From Filimonas lacunae (GTDB lineage Bacteria > Bacteroidota > Bacteroidia > Chitinophagales > Chitinophagaceae), in contig NZ_AP017422.1 of NCBI RefSeq assembly GCF_002355595.1, positions 1,798,001 through 1,862,000 of the forward strand: DNA of 64,000 nt. The letters run 5' to 3'. The position numbers were made by a program, and so were the translations under genes. Position 1 is the stretch's first letter, and every line of letters starts with the position of its first letter. The notes beneath the pieces were generated by a model, which saw only the letters and a list, made by a program, of their open reading frames with translations, was not told the DNA's origin and ran no database searches. Positions 41,611-50,607 of the stretch are shown here, piece after piece.

Positions 41611-43386
41611 ATGAAGCAAAGTGAATCTACTACAATTGCCAGGGCGGCTGATAATCAGCCGGGCGTATATTCATCGAACCCTATGCAGTTGCTGGAACAA
41701 AAGAAGCCAGGAGTAAATCCTATTCAGTTATTTCCTCAATATTTAAAGACGTCGCACCAGTCCGGAAATAAAACAGGCATATCTGCGGCCAATGGACCGG
41801 TGCAGTTAGAGCGTTCTGCCGCGATCAAGTGTATTATGGGAGTAATACCGGTGAGTGTGTATGAGGCGATGATTTACTACGAATTTTTATCCTCTTCTTA
41901 CCGGTGGCCAATAATGATAGGTTCCTTTTTATTGCCATGGGTGGCACCTTATTTACGCAGGATGTATCAAAGTACACTGGATTACATGGCTGTTGAACCA
42001 GAGAGGGTAACACAGGGGGACAACAAGGAGAATATGACCCCGAAAGTAACCACAGGGCTGGAATTGAGTCATATTGCAGATTTAAGAAAGGATGCTTATT
42101 TGCAGGAAGGAGAGGGTAACCTGTTAGCTAACAGGTGGGGAGTGAGTGCCACTGTGTATGTAGATAGTGGTGTGATACGAGCGGATAAATTGCGGTTGAT
42201 CAATGCTAATGGTTTAAATTATGGCAATGGCGGAAGGCAGGGATATGCATTGTTTACAGGGGGGAATCATTACATCAATCTGGTAAGTGATGTGGCCGGG
42301 AAATATATAGATGGAGATGGTAACCGGTTTAGGGAAGGAAAAAAAGCTATTGCAGATGGTAATTGCCTGATAGATGTATTACATATTATTGCCCGGAATG
42401 AAAAAGGGACCCCCGAAATTTTTAAGGAAGCCAGAAAGTATATCGCTGATAATATTTCACGTGATACGGTAAGAGGTACGTTGAATGGAATGATTACGGG
42501 AATGCTGGCAGGCGAACATCAGCCGGGTATTGGTACCAATGTGCTTAGAATTATGAATAAGGATACGGCGTTTATGAAGGTGTACGGGCAGGAACTTGCT
42601 CTAAAACAGGAAGCAGAAGCGCTAAAGCGACAGCAGAAGCAAGAGGAGAAACTAAAGAAAAAGCAGGAAGAAAAAGACCGGCTAAAGAAATTAAAAGAAA
42701 ACGGCCTTAAAGGCAAAGAGGGGGCTGGAGATGCGAGTAGTTTGGTGGATGATATTTCAGATGAGGGAGATGATAGTGAGCCGGATTCGGATGATGATAA
42801 GGAAGAAGGGGGTGAAGCGCTTCGCGCAGATGGAGTTGAGAAGGCCCATGAAGATGGAGGAGACTCAGGCCAAAAGAATATTTATACTGCGGATATAGGT
42901 ACTCAGCTGGGATTGATGAAACGTTCACTAGGCATTGCTGCGCCATTTACTGCCCGGCATAAGGGATTAATCCGAAGAATAGATGTTGTGCTGGATAGCT
43001 TATATATAGAAAGGAAGCAGTATAAGAGATTGTTGCATGAATTAAAGCAACCCGATTTTGTACCTGGTAAAAAAGCAGCGGCTGCTGGTCCGGCAGTAGT
43101 AATTACATACGAAACTACTACGCTGGAAGAATTTATTAATAGTGATTCGGATATCTTAGGTACTGTTGATAACGTACTTACACACGGGTTTGGTAGTAGT
43201 TACGGTACCAATCAAACAGAACAGATTAATAACCGTAAAGTGAAACATCAGCATGTGGAAGGCGGCACCGCGATAGCTTTTGCCTGGGTGGATAAAGACA
43301 CTTTGCATATAGCGGGATTTGGTACGAAGTCAGACTCTGCCGTAAAAGGATCGGGTGGCTATAAATGGGATACCAAGCCTAAATAA
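41611..43386 (+). CDS. Predicted secreted effector with reversed-order OTU-like motifs
   Basis: 591 residues, no Sec signal. The N-terminus (VNPIQLFPQYL, SGNKTGI about 51-57, NGPVQLE) resembles leaders of DUF4157-type payloads of contractile injection systems, but the HExxH part is absent. Two hydrophobic stretches follow at about 71-115. Residues about 170-285 contain GGNHYINLV (His220) followed by ADGNCLIDVLHII (Cys252): the OTU cysteine-protease residues in reversed order. A Lys/Glu coiled coil (about 320-370), a very acidic linker and a C-terminal beta domain ending GYKWDTKPK come next. It is flanked by 250-bp repeats. Effector status is inference. Confidence 0.7.
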   Translation: MKQSESTTIARAADNQPGVYSSNPMQLLEQKKPGVNPIQLFPQYLKTSHQSGNKTGISAANGPVQLERSAAIKCIMGVIPVSVYEAMIYYEFLSSSYRWPIMIGSFLLPWVAPYLRRMYQSTLDYMAVEPERVTQGDNKENMTPKVTTGLELSHIADLRKDAYLQEGEGNLLANRWGVSATVYVDSGVIRADKLRLINANGLNYGNGGRQGYALFTGGNHYINLVSDVAGKYIDGDGNRFREGKKAIADGNCLIDVLHIIARNEKGTPEIFKEARKYIADNISRDTVRGTLNGMITGMLAGEHQPGIGTNVLRIMNKDTAFMKVYGQELALKQEAEALKRQQKQEEKLKKKQEEKDRLKKLKENGLKGKEGAGDASSLVDDISDEGDDSEPDSDDDKEEGGEALRADGVEKAHEDGGDSGQKNIYTADIGTQLGLMKRSLGIAAPFTARHKGLIRRIDVVLDSLYIERKQYKRLLHELKQPDFVPGKKAAAAGPAVVITYETTTLEEFINSDSDILGTVDNVLTHGFGSSYGTNQTEQINNRKVKHQHVEGGTAIAFAWVDKDTLHIAGFGTKSDSAVKGSGGYKWDTKPK

Positions 43387-43401
43387 AGAAAATATTATCC
43401 A

Positions 43402-43655
43402 AACTATTTGGGTTGGCTGAAAAAAAATAAGCCCAGGCCTTAGACAAGGCGGGCCGTTTGCTAACCTATGAAAAACACCTAGTTTATAATAAGGTAATTA
43501 AAATCTTTTTCTTTGTTTGCGAAGCTGCTTATCGTGCTTTGCAATATAAAAGTAGAACGTTTTTTATTACCACGAAATCTTTGCTGTAGTTATAATTTCT
43601 TTTTAACCTATGTTGTGCCTGCTGTATCAGTAAGCTTAATAATACCTGAAAGAAA
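43402..43655 (+). repeat. About 250-bp intergenic direct repeat, right copy
   Basis: Right partner of the repeat at 40631-40878, same orientation, differing by scattered substitutions and a few short indels. It begins 15 bp after the effector gene stop. Confidence 0.9.
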
Positions 43656-43659
43656 TATC

Positions 43660-43688
43660 ATAAAAAATCCCAGGGAGACACCCTGGGA
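43660..43688 (-). terminator. Terminator for the leftward outer-membrane-protein gene
   Basis: TCCCAGGG / CCCTGGGA 8-bp stem with a 5-nt loop; on the minus strand it is followed by ATTTTTTATG. Confidence 0.8.
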
Positions 43689-43748
43689 CGCACCAACGGC
43701 CGATACCGGTATGGCGCCCAAATTCATATGTTACAGGCTTTGCAATGA

Positions 43749-44771
43749 TTACAGGAAAGGCAGTACCGATACGGTGAGGTTGGCGTAGGGAACTGCGCCA
43801 AACCTGCTTTCCATAAAATAATCAGTCGCCTTTTTATCTTTATCAAAAGCCCTGCTTTTCAGGTTGCTGAAAATGCCGCCATTGATGCCTATCATTATTT
43901 TCTTACTTATCAGGTATTCCAGCCCTAACCCGGTTTTCAGTTCCATGCTGGAGTAGTTCACGTTGTTGGGAATGCCCACATACGTCTGATCATTGAAGAA
44001 GGAGATATTACCGGTAATGTTAGTGCCAGCGCTTAGCCATAATCTGCGGGCCAGGGGTTGCTTCAATGCTAAACGCGAAGGCAGGTTAATATCTATTTCC
44101 AGTCCGTTGTTAAACTGGTGCCAGTAGCCTATTACAGGCAGAAAGGGGATGTTGAGAGAAGGATCTATGTTTAACATGCCGCCCAGGGATACACGGGTAT
44201 TACGCGTTTGTTTCAACGTAAAAACCGCGCCGGCCAGATAACTCATTTTCTTTACCGATTGCACATCGCTGGAAGTACCTGTTACGGCCGCCGTATAATA
44301 TACAGGCACGCCAAATAAAGAGTCTATCCGGGAAAAAGAAGCAGTAACCCCTACGGTTAATTTATTATAGTTCAGTTGTTCTTTATTCAAAGAGGTGGTT
44401 GCATTGTTTACCTCGCTAAAATGGGCTATCTGCTGTAAGGTAAGTACCGAAAGGCCTACCGTGTTTTTGTTCCATCTTACCACGGGGATATTAAAAAGTG
44501 ATGCGGTGCGGTATTGTTCCATTTTACCTTCCAGTACCTGTTTGCCATTCACATCTGTATGGAATTTGCTTTTGCTGATGTAATCGCCCGACATGGTTAT
44601 CTGCCGCAGCAAGGGATTCATAATAGCGGCCTTGGTCATGCCTTCGTTTCTTAATGAATCCGCTACAGAGGTTTGGTCGATAGTGGTGCCGGTTTGAGCC
44701 TGCACACGGGTGATTGCCAGGGCGGCGAAAAAGATAGAGAATACGGAAGTTTTAGCTATAGTAGTCATCAT
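43749..44771 (-). CDS. Predicted outer membrane beta-barrel protein
   Basis: 340 residues from the ATG at 44771 (a second ATG follows at once at 44768). Signal peptide ends VQAQ. The mature part has many amphipathic strands (TVGLSVLTLQQIAHFSE, ARRLWLSAGTNITGNISFF, SSMELKTGLGLEYLISK), and the C-terminus ends in an aromatic-type strand (NLTVSVLPFL). Such a pattern fits a beta barrel of unknown function, perhaps the DUF6268 group (tentative). It lies downstream of a LytS/LytTR regulator pair on the same strand, 131 bp after the regulator gene, and may be its target. Confidence 0.75.
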   Translation of the reverse strand: MMTTIAKTSVFSIFFAALAITRVQAQTGTTIDQTSVADSLRNEGMTKAAIMNPLLRQITMSGDYISKSKFHTDVNGKQVLEGKMEQYRTASLFNIPVVRWNKNTVGLSVLTLQQIAHFSEVNNATTSLNKEQLNYNKLTVGVTASFSRIDSLFGVPVYYTAAVTGTSSDVQSVKKMSYLAGAVFTLKQTRNTRVSLGGMLNIDPSLNIPFLPVIGYWHQFNNGLEIDINLPSRLALKQPLARRLWLSAGTNITGNISFFNDQTYVGIPNNVNYSSMELKTGLGLEYLISKKIMIGINGGIFSNLKSRAFDKDKKATDYFMESRFGAVPYANLTVSVLPFL

Positions 44772-44902
44772 TGATACATTTGATGCTGCAAAGTTGCTGT
44801 GCAGGGCAATGGCTGTCAAGCTAAAACAAACCGAAAGGGACAAAATCCAACCTCAGTGTTCCTAATGCCAACTGAAAGTACAGGGCAAAGCGCTACAAAC
44901 GT

Positions 44903-45670
44903 CTATGATTTACTTAACCATTCCAGGAAGGCAGGAATGCGGTTTTTGCTTACGGTAATGCGTTCCGGAAATTCAATGGTAAGGTTTAGTGACAGCTTAC
45001 GGGAGAAAAAGCTGCTGGCGTCAATAATGGCTTTACGGCTGATCAATACCTGCCGGTTGGCCCGGAAAAATTGGAATCCGGTGGCCTTTTCCAGCTCTTC
45101 CAGGTTTTTATTGGGGAAGTAGATTTTGCCGTTGAAAGTGCGCAGGTGTATCACTTCTTTCTCCAGGTAAAAAAGGGCAATGTCTTCTGTTTTAACAGGA
45201 ATGATCTTGTCCTGGAAATGCACCAGCACCGAGGTGTTGGCAGTGCTTGCCTGCTGTGTATGTAACAGGTGTATCAGCTCTTTGTAACTGGCGGCCTGTG
45301 GAGGGGTGAACACCTCTTTAAACTGCTGGTATTTAAGAAGGGCAGCTTCTATAGCTGCAACTGAATAAGGCTTGAGTATATAGTCGATGCTATTGGTGCG
45401 AAAAGCCGTAATGGCATATTCGTCAAATGCGGTGCAGAATATAACCGGTGCGGTAACAGGCACCTGTTCAAATATGTCAAAGCTCAACCCATCGCCCAGC
45501 TGTATATCGCTGAAAATAAGGTCGGGGGCAGGATGACTTTTAAAATACTTTACGGCTTCTTTTACACTATGTAACTGTGTAATAACAGTGGGTTCCTGTA
45601 CAATAGAAGTAATGCTTTCTTCCAGGTCTTCTGCTACCAATCTTTCATCTTCTATAATTACTATGTTCAT
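44903..45670 (-). CDS. LytTR-type response regulator
   Basis: 255 residues. Receiver domain about 1-120: IVIIEDERLV, phosphoacceptor Asp in LIFSDIQLGDG, and the conserved Lys in DYILKPYS. C-terminal LytTR DNA-binding domain about 150-255: TEDIALFYLEKEVIHLRT, GFQFFRANRQVLISRKAI, ERITVSKNRIPAFLEWL. Overlaps the upstream kinase gene by 26 bp, so translation is coupled. LytTR regulators bind paired direct repeats upstream of targets. Confidence 0.95.
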   Translation of the reverse strand: MNIVIIEDERLVAEDLEESITSIVQEPTVITQLHSVKEAVKYFKSHPAPDLIFSDIQLGDGLSFDIFEQVPVTAPVIFCTAFDEYAITAFRTNSIDYILKPYSVAAIEAALLKYQQFKEVFTPPQAASYKELIHLLHTQQASTANTSVLVHFQDKIIPVKTEDIALFYLEKEVIHLRTFNGKIYFPNKNLEELEKATGFQFFRANRQVLISRKAIIDASSFFSRKLSLNLTIEFPERITVSKNRIPAFLEWLSKS

Positions 45671-46688
45671 ATGGTAATAGTTTAATGCTTACGGAAAACA
45701 CTTCCGCATCTTCCCGGATAAGGATATCCTCACCGGAAAGCAACTTGTAACGTTCTGATAAATTAGCCAATCCGTTACCGGTAGATATTTCCCGAACGCT
45801 TTTGCGTTGCAGGTTGTTAGATACGATAATGTAATCTTCTTTTTGTACAATGGAAACGGCTAAAGGCTGCTCGTTGGTAACCTCGTTATGTTTAATGGCA
45901 TTTTCTACCAATGGTTGCAGCGAAAAGGTAGGCAGTGCACAGCTGTGATAAGTGTGCGCTGGTATGTTAATAGTGCATTCAAAAGCACCTTTAAAACGGA
46001 TCAGCTGCATTTCTACATAATCTTTTAAAATGGCTATTTCTTCGTCTACACTGGAAAGTCGCTCAGTGTGGGTAGATACAGAAGCCCGTAAAAAATTAGC
46101 GAGGTGCAGCAGGTAGGTTTCCCCGTTTTTCTGGTCTTTCTTATACAAGGTTTTTAAGGTGTTTAACGCGTTAAACAGAAAGTGGGGATGTATCTGCTGC
46201 TTTAACAACAGGTTGGCTGCTTCTGCCTGCGCTGTTTTTAAATGGGCAATCTCCAGGTCGGAGCGTATTTTCTGGCTGGTTACTATTACATAGTCCTGCA
46301 TCAACAGCACAAAGGTGTTGATCATTACATTGGAAATAAGAAAGGTAAGCAGTTGATGCAAAGGAATGCTGGTCCACGATAAATGCGCTCTCCAGGCAAA
46401 TAGCGGCCACATGGCTAGGTATACCAACGTGCTGGCGGCATAACTGGCAATATAGCGGATAGTATTTGCCTGGGTTTTAGACTGCTCAAAGCGACGCTGA
46501 AAAAAAACAAGCAGGTACAGGTTTACAAAACCTACCAGGGAAATGATAATTAAAGCGGTGAACAGGTAAAATACAGACAGGTAGAACGGCTGACTTAACA
46601 ACAGGAATAAAAACACCGTTATGCTTACAATGATCGTAAGCAGAACGTTCATACGGATTAAATTTCTAACCGGAAGCCTTTTTTCCAT
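45645..46688 (-). CDS. LytS-type sensor histidine kinase
   Basis: 347 residues. The N-terminal about 150 residues hold four hydrophobic helices (LTIIVSITVFLFLLL, FTALIIISLVGFVNLYLL, TLVYLAMWPLFAW, ISNVMINTFVLLM). The His_kinase domain has the phosphoacceptor box QIHPHFLFNALNTL and the ATPase part is YHSCALPTFSLQPLVENAIKH plus TGNGLANLSERY. Partner of the LytTR regulator encoded next. No periplasmic sensor domain is present, so the signal is probably membrane-related. Confidence 0.94.
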   Translation of the reverse strand: MEKRLPVRNLIRMNVLLTIIVSITVFLFLLLSQPFYLSVFYLFTALIIISLVGFVNLYLLVFFQRRFEQSKTQANTIRYIASYAASTLVYLAMWPLFAWRAHLSWTSIPLHQLLTFLISNVMINTFVLLMQDYVIVTSQKIRSDLEIAHLKTAQAEAANLLLKQQIHPHFLFNALNTLKTLYKKDQKNGETYLLHLANFLRASVSTHTERLSSVDEEIAILKDYVEMQLIRFKGAFECTINIPAHTYHSCALPTFSLQPLVENAIKHNEVTNEQPLAVSIVQKEDYIIVSNNLQRKSVREISTGNGLANLSERYKLLSGEDILIREDAEVFSVSIKLLPYEHSNYRR

Positions 46689-46784
46689 CGTGTAAAGGTA
46701 GTTACGTTACCTGGCTTTGTGCCTGGTGAAAGCCGAAGTGGACAATATAGCCCCTGAATGGACATCGGGCGGCGGGAGAGGACA

Positions 46785-46813
46785 GCAAAGCCTTTTGTAA
46801 CGAAAGGCTTTGC
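46785..46813 (-). terminator. Hairpin after the DoxX gene
   Basis: An 11-bp perfect stem (GCAAAGCCTTT / AAAGGCTTTGC) with a 7-nt loop, 30 bp past the DoxX stop on the minus strand. The U-tract is missing, so it may be a weak terminator. Confidence 0.5.
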
Positions 46814-46844
46814 CGGTATTCTATGTAAGAAACAGGTAGCGCTG

Positions 46845-47225
46845 TTATTTGCTTACCATAGGCAGGTATTTTTTCCAGTTATCTGCGATTGCCCAAATAA
46901 GGATGGCTATAAGGATGCATACAATAGGCAAGCCGGATGGAGCCATACTGATGTTGGCAAACAGGATACCTGTTAGCAATGGAACCAGCACTACTGCACC
47001 TAATGCCCGGGTTCTTTTAAATATCAGCAATAACCCGCCGAGTATTTCGGCAAAGCCCACCAAAGGAATCAGCCAGCCAATTTCGTTAAAGGCGGCCATT
47101 GCTTTCATCATTTTTTCCGGCATTTCTTTAGGCATGGGCATATAGTGTAAAAATTTATCCAGCCCCGCATTCATAAACATAAGGCCCATTAACAGGCATA
47201 GTACAAACAGAATTTTAGCTTTCAT
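46845..47225 (-). CDS. DoxX-family membrane protein
   Basis: 126 residues with four hydrophobic helices; the first has MGLMFMNAGLDKFLHYMP, typical of DoxX, followed by ILGGLLLIFKRTRALGAVVLVP. DoxX proteins take part in thiosulfate, quinone or thiol-redox processes in the inner membrane. Divergent from an AraC-type regulator with a 137-bp spacer, which suggests it is the AraC target. Confidence 0.9.
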   Translation of the reverse strand: MKAKILFVLCLLMGLMFMNAGLDKFLHYMPMPKEMPEKMMKAMAAFNEIGWLIPLVGFAEILGGLLLIFKRTRALGAVVLVPLLTGILFANISMAPSGLPIVCILIAILIWAIADNWKKYLPMVSK

Positions 47226-47362
47226 AGTGAGAGTTTTATATGTTAAAGCAATCAGTTGTTAATTTACGTGCAATCGGTTGGTTTCTCAAAAATTTTTTCC
47301 AGGCCGGGTGCTTTAGAATGTTTTTAGAATCGAAATAGAATTTTACCAGCTCACAGAGTGGT

Positions 47363-48211
47363 ATGATAGAACTGTATTCGAAAGATCAATTACTTATTCA
47401 ATACCTGAAAGAAACGGTAAACGAGGAGTGGAGCTATGCGGCAGATGTGCATAGGCCACTGCTGTTGCTGGTGTGTGTGACAGGGCCCGGGCTAATGCTG
47501 GAAAACAATGAACAAACTATCGTAATAGATAAACCTAACCGTTTTACCGTGCTATATCTGCCCTGCATGCAAGGGCGCTTACGGGCTATCCGGCCAGGTA
47601 AGGTGGAATTATTTGTGATACAGTTTTCTGTGGAATGGTTACTGAAATTAACGAGACAGGATGCTTCACTCACCGCCCGCCTGCAGCAACTGGTGCTGGC
47701 AGATGTACCGGCCGCATTGTTGCAGGAGCCACTGGTGGCCGATCAGCTGATAAAAGAGCCCTTTTATGAAATGCTGCTGGCAGGTGCTTATGCAAAGCAG
47801 GTGTATAACCTGCTGGTAAAGGCCAATGTAATGCGCATTTGGGCTTATGTTATGCACCTGCAGTCGCTTCCGCTGCCCGAGGTGCAGCTGAAACACAGAA
47901 ACCTGACGCTGGCCGAAAAAGCGCGGAAATACCTGGACAGGTTGCCGGACAAGGTGGATTACACCATTGTTTCTTTAGCGGAAGAATTAGGTACCAACGA
48001 AACCACGTTGAAGGTGGCGTTTAAAAAACTAACGGGCACCACCATTCATAAGTATTATCATAAAAAGAGAATGGAAAAAGCCGAAGCTTTATTAAAGGCG
48101 GGTAAAACGATTGGGGAAACTTCCAAGCTCATTGGGTACAGCCAGCTTTCGCATTTCTCCTATATCTATAAAAAACAATACGGCATTTCGCCCAGTAAAA
48201 TTTATAAGTAA
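47363..48211 (+). CDS. AraC-family transcriptional regulator
   Basis: 282 residues. N-terminal about 185 residues form a divergent cupin-like sensing part. The C-terminal AraC DNA-binding domain (about 190-282) contains two HTH motifs: VSLAEELGTNETTLKVAFKK and IGETSKLIGYSQLSHFSYIY, ending FKKxYGxSP-like (KKQYGISPSKIYK). Divergent from the DoxX gene. Ligand unknown. Confidence 0.93.
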   Translation: MIELYSKDQLLIQYLKETVNEEWSYAADVHRPLLLLVCVTGPGLMLENNEQTIVIDKPNRFTVLYLPCMQGRLRAIRPGKVELFVIQFSVEWLLKLTRQDASLTARLQQLVLADVPAALLQEPLVADQLIKEPFYEMLLAGAYAKQVYNLLVKANVMRIWAYVMHLQSLPLPEVQLKHRNLTLAEKARKYLDRLPDKVDYTIVSLAEELGTNETTLKVAFKKLTGTTIHKYYHKKRMEKAEALLKAGKTIGETSKLIGYSQLSHFSYIYKKQYGISPSKIYK

Positions 48212-48291
48212 GCCACTGTACTGCCTTTGAAAAGCAAGCCCGGTGCGCTTATACAGTTTGTCTTCAGAATCGGCGGCTACTTTGCGTTGCT

Positions 48292-49323
48292 ATGCTGATA
48301 TCCATACTTATCTTCCTTGTATCGTTCCTTGCTTTTATACTAAGCGCCATTTGTGGTGGCGGAGCCAGTTTTTTACTGATACCTACGTTGGGCGTTATTT
48401 TGCCCACAGCCGAAGTGCCGGCTGCCTTAACCCTGGGCACAGCCACCAATTCCGTTTCGCGCATTATTGTATTCTGGAAAAATATCCGCTGGAAAATGGT
48501 GGCCTGGTTTATTCCGCCTGCTATCCCTGCCGTATGGTTGGGGGCAAAGCTGCTGGTGTATTTAAACCCGGTGTATGTAGAAATGCTGATAGGCATATAC
48601 CTGCTTACCAACCTGCCTATGATTTTCAGGAAGAAAGCAAAGCCTGTAGCGGTGCGGGAAAAGCATATGGCCGGGGTGGCTGTGATAGGTGCGTTAACCG
48701 GGTTTATTTCCGGATTAACCGGGGCGGTGGGTTTATTGTTTAACCGGTTTTATTTAACCCGTAATCTGCATAAAGATGAAATCATTGCTACCCGGGCAGC
48801 CAATGAATTGCTGCTGCATTTGATAAAGCTTTTTTTATACGCATCTTTCGGGTTGTTGACTTCCCGTGTGTTGTTATATGGAGTGTTGCTTTCTGTGGCG
48901 GCCATACTGGCATCGCTGGCTACGAAAAAAGTACTGACTTTTTTAAGCGAAACGTTATTTCAGAAGATAGGATATGTGGCGATGGTGTTGAGTGGTGTGC
49001 TGATGTTTGGCTCGGCCGTAAGACATATCAGCGACAGCAATCACCTGGTGCTAAGCTTTTCGCCTGTTACCGGCGGGCATGAGGCTACCGTGCAATGGAA
49101 CCAGAGTAGTTTTGTATTGGAGCTGGAATACGACGAAGGGTTTGAACTGGAGCGGAAGGTGTCGTTTAACGAAGTACCTGTAGCGGTGCAGGAGCTGGTA
49201 ACACTGTTAACACAGGGAAGTAAACGGTATATGATAGAAGAAGTGTTTGGCTTTAGAAAGCATTACTACGAGTTATATGTAATAGAGGATAAGAAAGTAG
49301 TGAAATATGATATTAACCAATAG
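48292..49323 (+). CDS. TauE/SafE-family permease with C-terminal soluble extension
   Basis: 343 residues. About 1-250 hold roughly eight hydrophobic helices with the TauE/SafE pattern (ISAICGGGASFLLIPTLG, TLGTATNSVSR, TGFISGLTGAVGLLFNRF). TauE/SafE proteins export sulfite or organosulfonates, but many have unknown substrates. The last about 85 residues are soluble and beta-rich (VQWNQSSFVLELEYDEGF, RYMIEEVFGFRKHYYELYV), unlike the minimal family. The 3' end overlaps the convergent kinase gene by 11 bp. Monocistronic. Confidence 0.88.
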   Translation: MLISILIFLVSFLAFILSAICGGGASFLLIPTLGVILPTAEVPAALTLGTATNSVSRIIVFWKNIRWKMVAWFIPPAIPAVWLGAKLLVYLNPVYVEMLIGIYLLTNLPMIFRKKAKPVAVREKHMAGVAVIGALTGFISGLTGAVGLLFNRFYLTRNLHKDEIIATRAANELLLHLIKLFLYASFGLLTSRVLLYGVLLSVAAILASLATKKVLTFLSETLFQKIGYVAMVLSGVLMFGSAVRHISDSNHLVLSFSPVTGGHEATVQWNQSSFVLELEYDEGFELERKVSFNEVPVAVQELVTLLTQGSKRYMIEEVFGFRKHYYELYVIEDKKVVKYDINQ

Positions 49324-50593
49324 CAGGCGCTGCCCATTGAAGGGTAAAGGTGTGTTGGTTGTTTTGATAACTATAGCTTATACCGATATGGCTTAGGTCG
49401 CATATTTCTTTTACAATGGAAAGCCCCAGCCCGTGGTGCGTGCTGCTGGTTTGTGCTTTATAAAAGCGTTTGAACAATTGTTGTTGATTGGCTTCAGGGG
49501 CATGGCTGGTATTGGTGATAGACAGCAGGCCAGACGTTAGTGTTATTTTAATGCTGCCATTGGAATAGTTGTGGTTAATGGCATTGGATAGCAGGTTGTT
49601 GAGCAGTATATCGCAAAGGCTGTTATCCATTTGCACTACGGCTGGTGACAGTGAAGCCGAAACCGTAATGTTGTTACTGTTCCATATCTCTTTAAACAGG
49701 TTTATCTTATCCTGCACCTTTTCATCCAGCTGAATAGATACTACCTGGTCAAACTGCTGGTTCTCTATCTTCGCCAGCAGCAGTAATGATTTATTGAGTT
49801 TAGACAGGCGGCTGATGCTGCTTTGTGTGCTTTGCAGCAGTTCGCTTTGTTTTTCTGAAAAATCAGATTCCTGCGCCAGCAGGTCCAGCTTCGAGCGTAT
49901 AATGGCCAGCGGCGTTTGCATTTCGTGCGAAGCGTTTTCGGTAAACTCCTTCAGTGTTAAATAATCGTTGCCGGCTTTGTTCATGGCATGCTCCATAGCC
50001 GCATTCATAATGGTAAATTCATCGGTGTTGCTGGGGGGCAGGCTGAAGGGGGTAGCAGAACCAATTTTGTAGCTCTTGAGCCCTTCCAGCGCTTCGTAAA
50101 AAGGCTTCCATAACTTTTGAAAGATAATGCGGTTGGCCAGTGTAGTAGCCAGCGCTATCAGGAATAAGGTGAGTATGGTAATGGCGGCAATATTGCGTAA
50201 CAGGTTTTTAGTTCCTTCCAAAGGCCGGGCTATCGATACTTCGTAATACGTATCGCCTGCTTTTACACAAAACCTTGCCTGGCGGTATAATTCATCTTTA
50301 TGTTCGTATTGGTTAAACAGGTTAATGGTTCGTTCCTTCTTTTTAAATACTTTCTTTTCACTGATGGGAGTATAAGAAACCATTAAATCATCGCTACGCT
50401 CGGCCATGTTTTCCGGAAGTGCGTTGTGTTCCTTTACATACCCGGTAATTTTATCACGGGTCACATCCAGGCTTTCATTTACTTCATTGAGTAGTATCGT
50501 GTATAAGGCAAAATAGAAAGCAACACTGGCCAGCAGAAAGATGCACCCCATAAGGGTAATATTAATACGGCTATATCTGGTTAACAGCTTCAT
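49313..50593 (-). CDS. Membrane sensor histidine kinase
   Basis: 426 residues. First membrane segment about 14-35 (MGCIFLLASVAFYFALYTIL), a roughly 110-residue periplasmic part, and a second segment near 135-160 (IAAITILTLFLIALATTLA). Cytoplasmic kinase: H-box HEMQTPLAIIRSKLDLL, N-box NLLSNAINHNYSNG, G-box HHGLGLSIVKEICDL. Its likely partner is the OmpR-type regulator encoded at 54592, the first gene of the same-strand run, with three genes between them. Start codon ATG at 50593. Confidence 0.92.
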   Translation of the reverse strand: MKLLTRYSRINITLMGCIFLLASVAFYFALYTILLNEVNESLDVTRDKITGYVKEHNALPENMAERSDDLMVSYTPISEKKVFKKKERTINLFNQYEHKDELYRQARFCVKAGDTYYEVSIARPLEGTKNLLRNIAAITILTLFLIALATTLANRIIFQKLWKPFYEALEGLKSYKIGSATPFSLPPSNTDEFTIMNAAMEHAMNKAGNDYLTLKEFTENASHEMQTPLAIIRSKLDLLAQESDFSEKQSELLQSTQSSISRLSKLNKSLLLLAKIENQQFDQVVSIQLDEKVQDKINLFKEIWNSNNITVSASLSPAVVQMDNSLCDILLNNLLSNAINHNYSNGSIKITLTSGLLSITNTSHAPEANQQQLFKRFYKAQTSSTHHGLGLSIVKEICDLSHIGISYSYQNNQHTFTLQWAAPAIG

Positions 50594-50607
50594 ATGGTAC
50601 GATACTG

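Noticed and set aside
41611-43386. DUF4157-type metallopeptidase payload
   Set aside because: The leader motif is present, but the HEAWH-type zinc motif is missing, so only the leader similarity is retained.
43402-43655. Insertion sequence or MITE for the 250-bp repeat
   Set aside because: No terminal inverted repeats or target-site duplication seen, and no transposase nearby. It remains an unclassified direct repeat.
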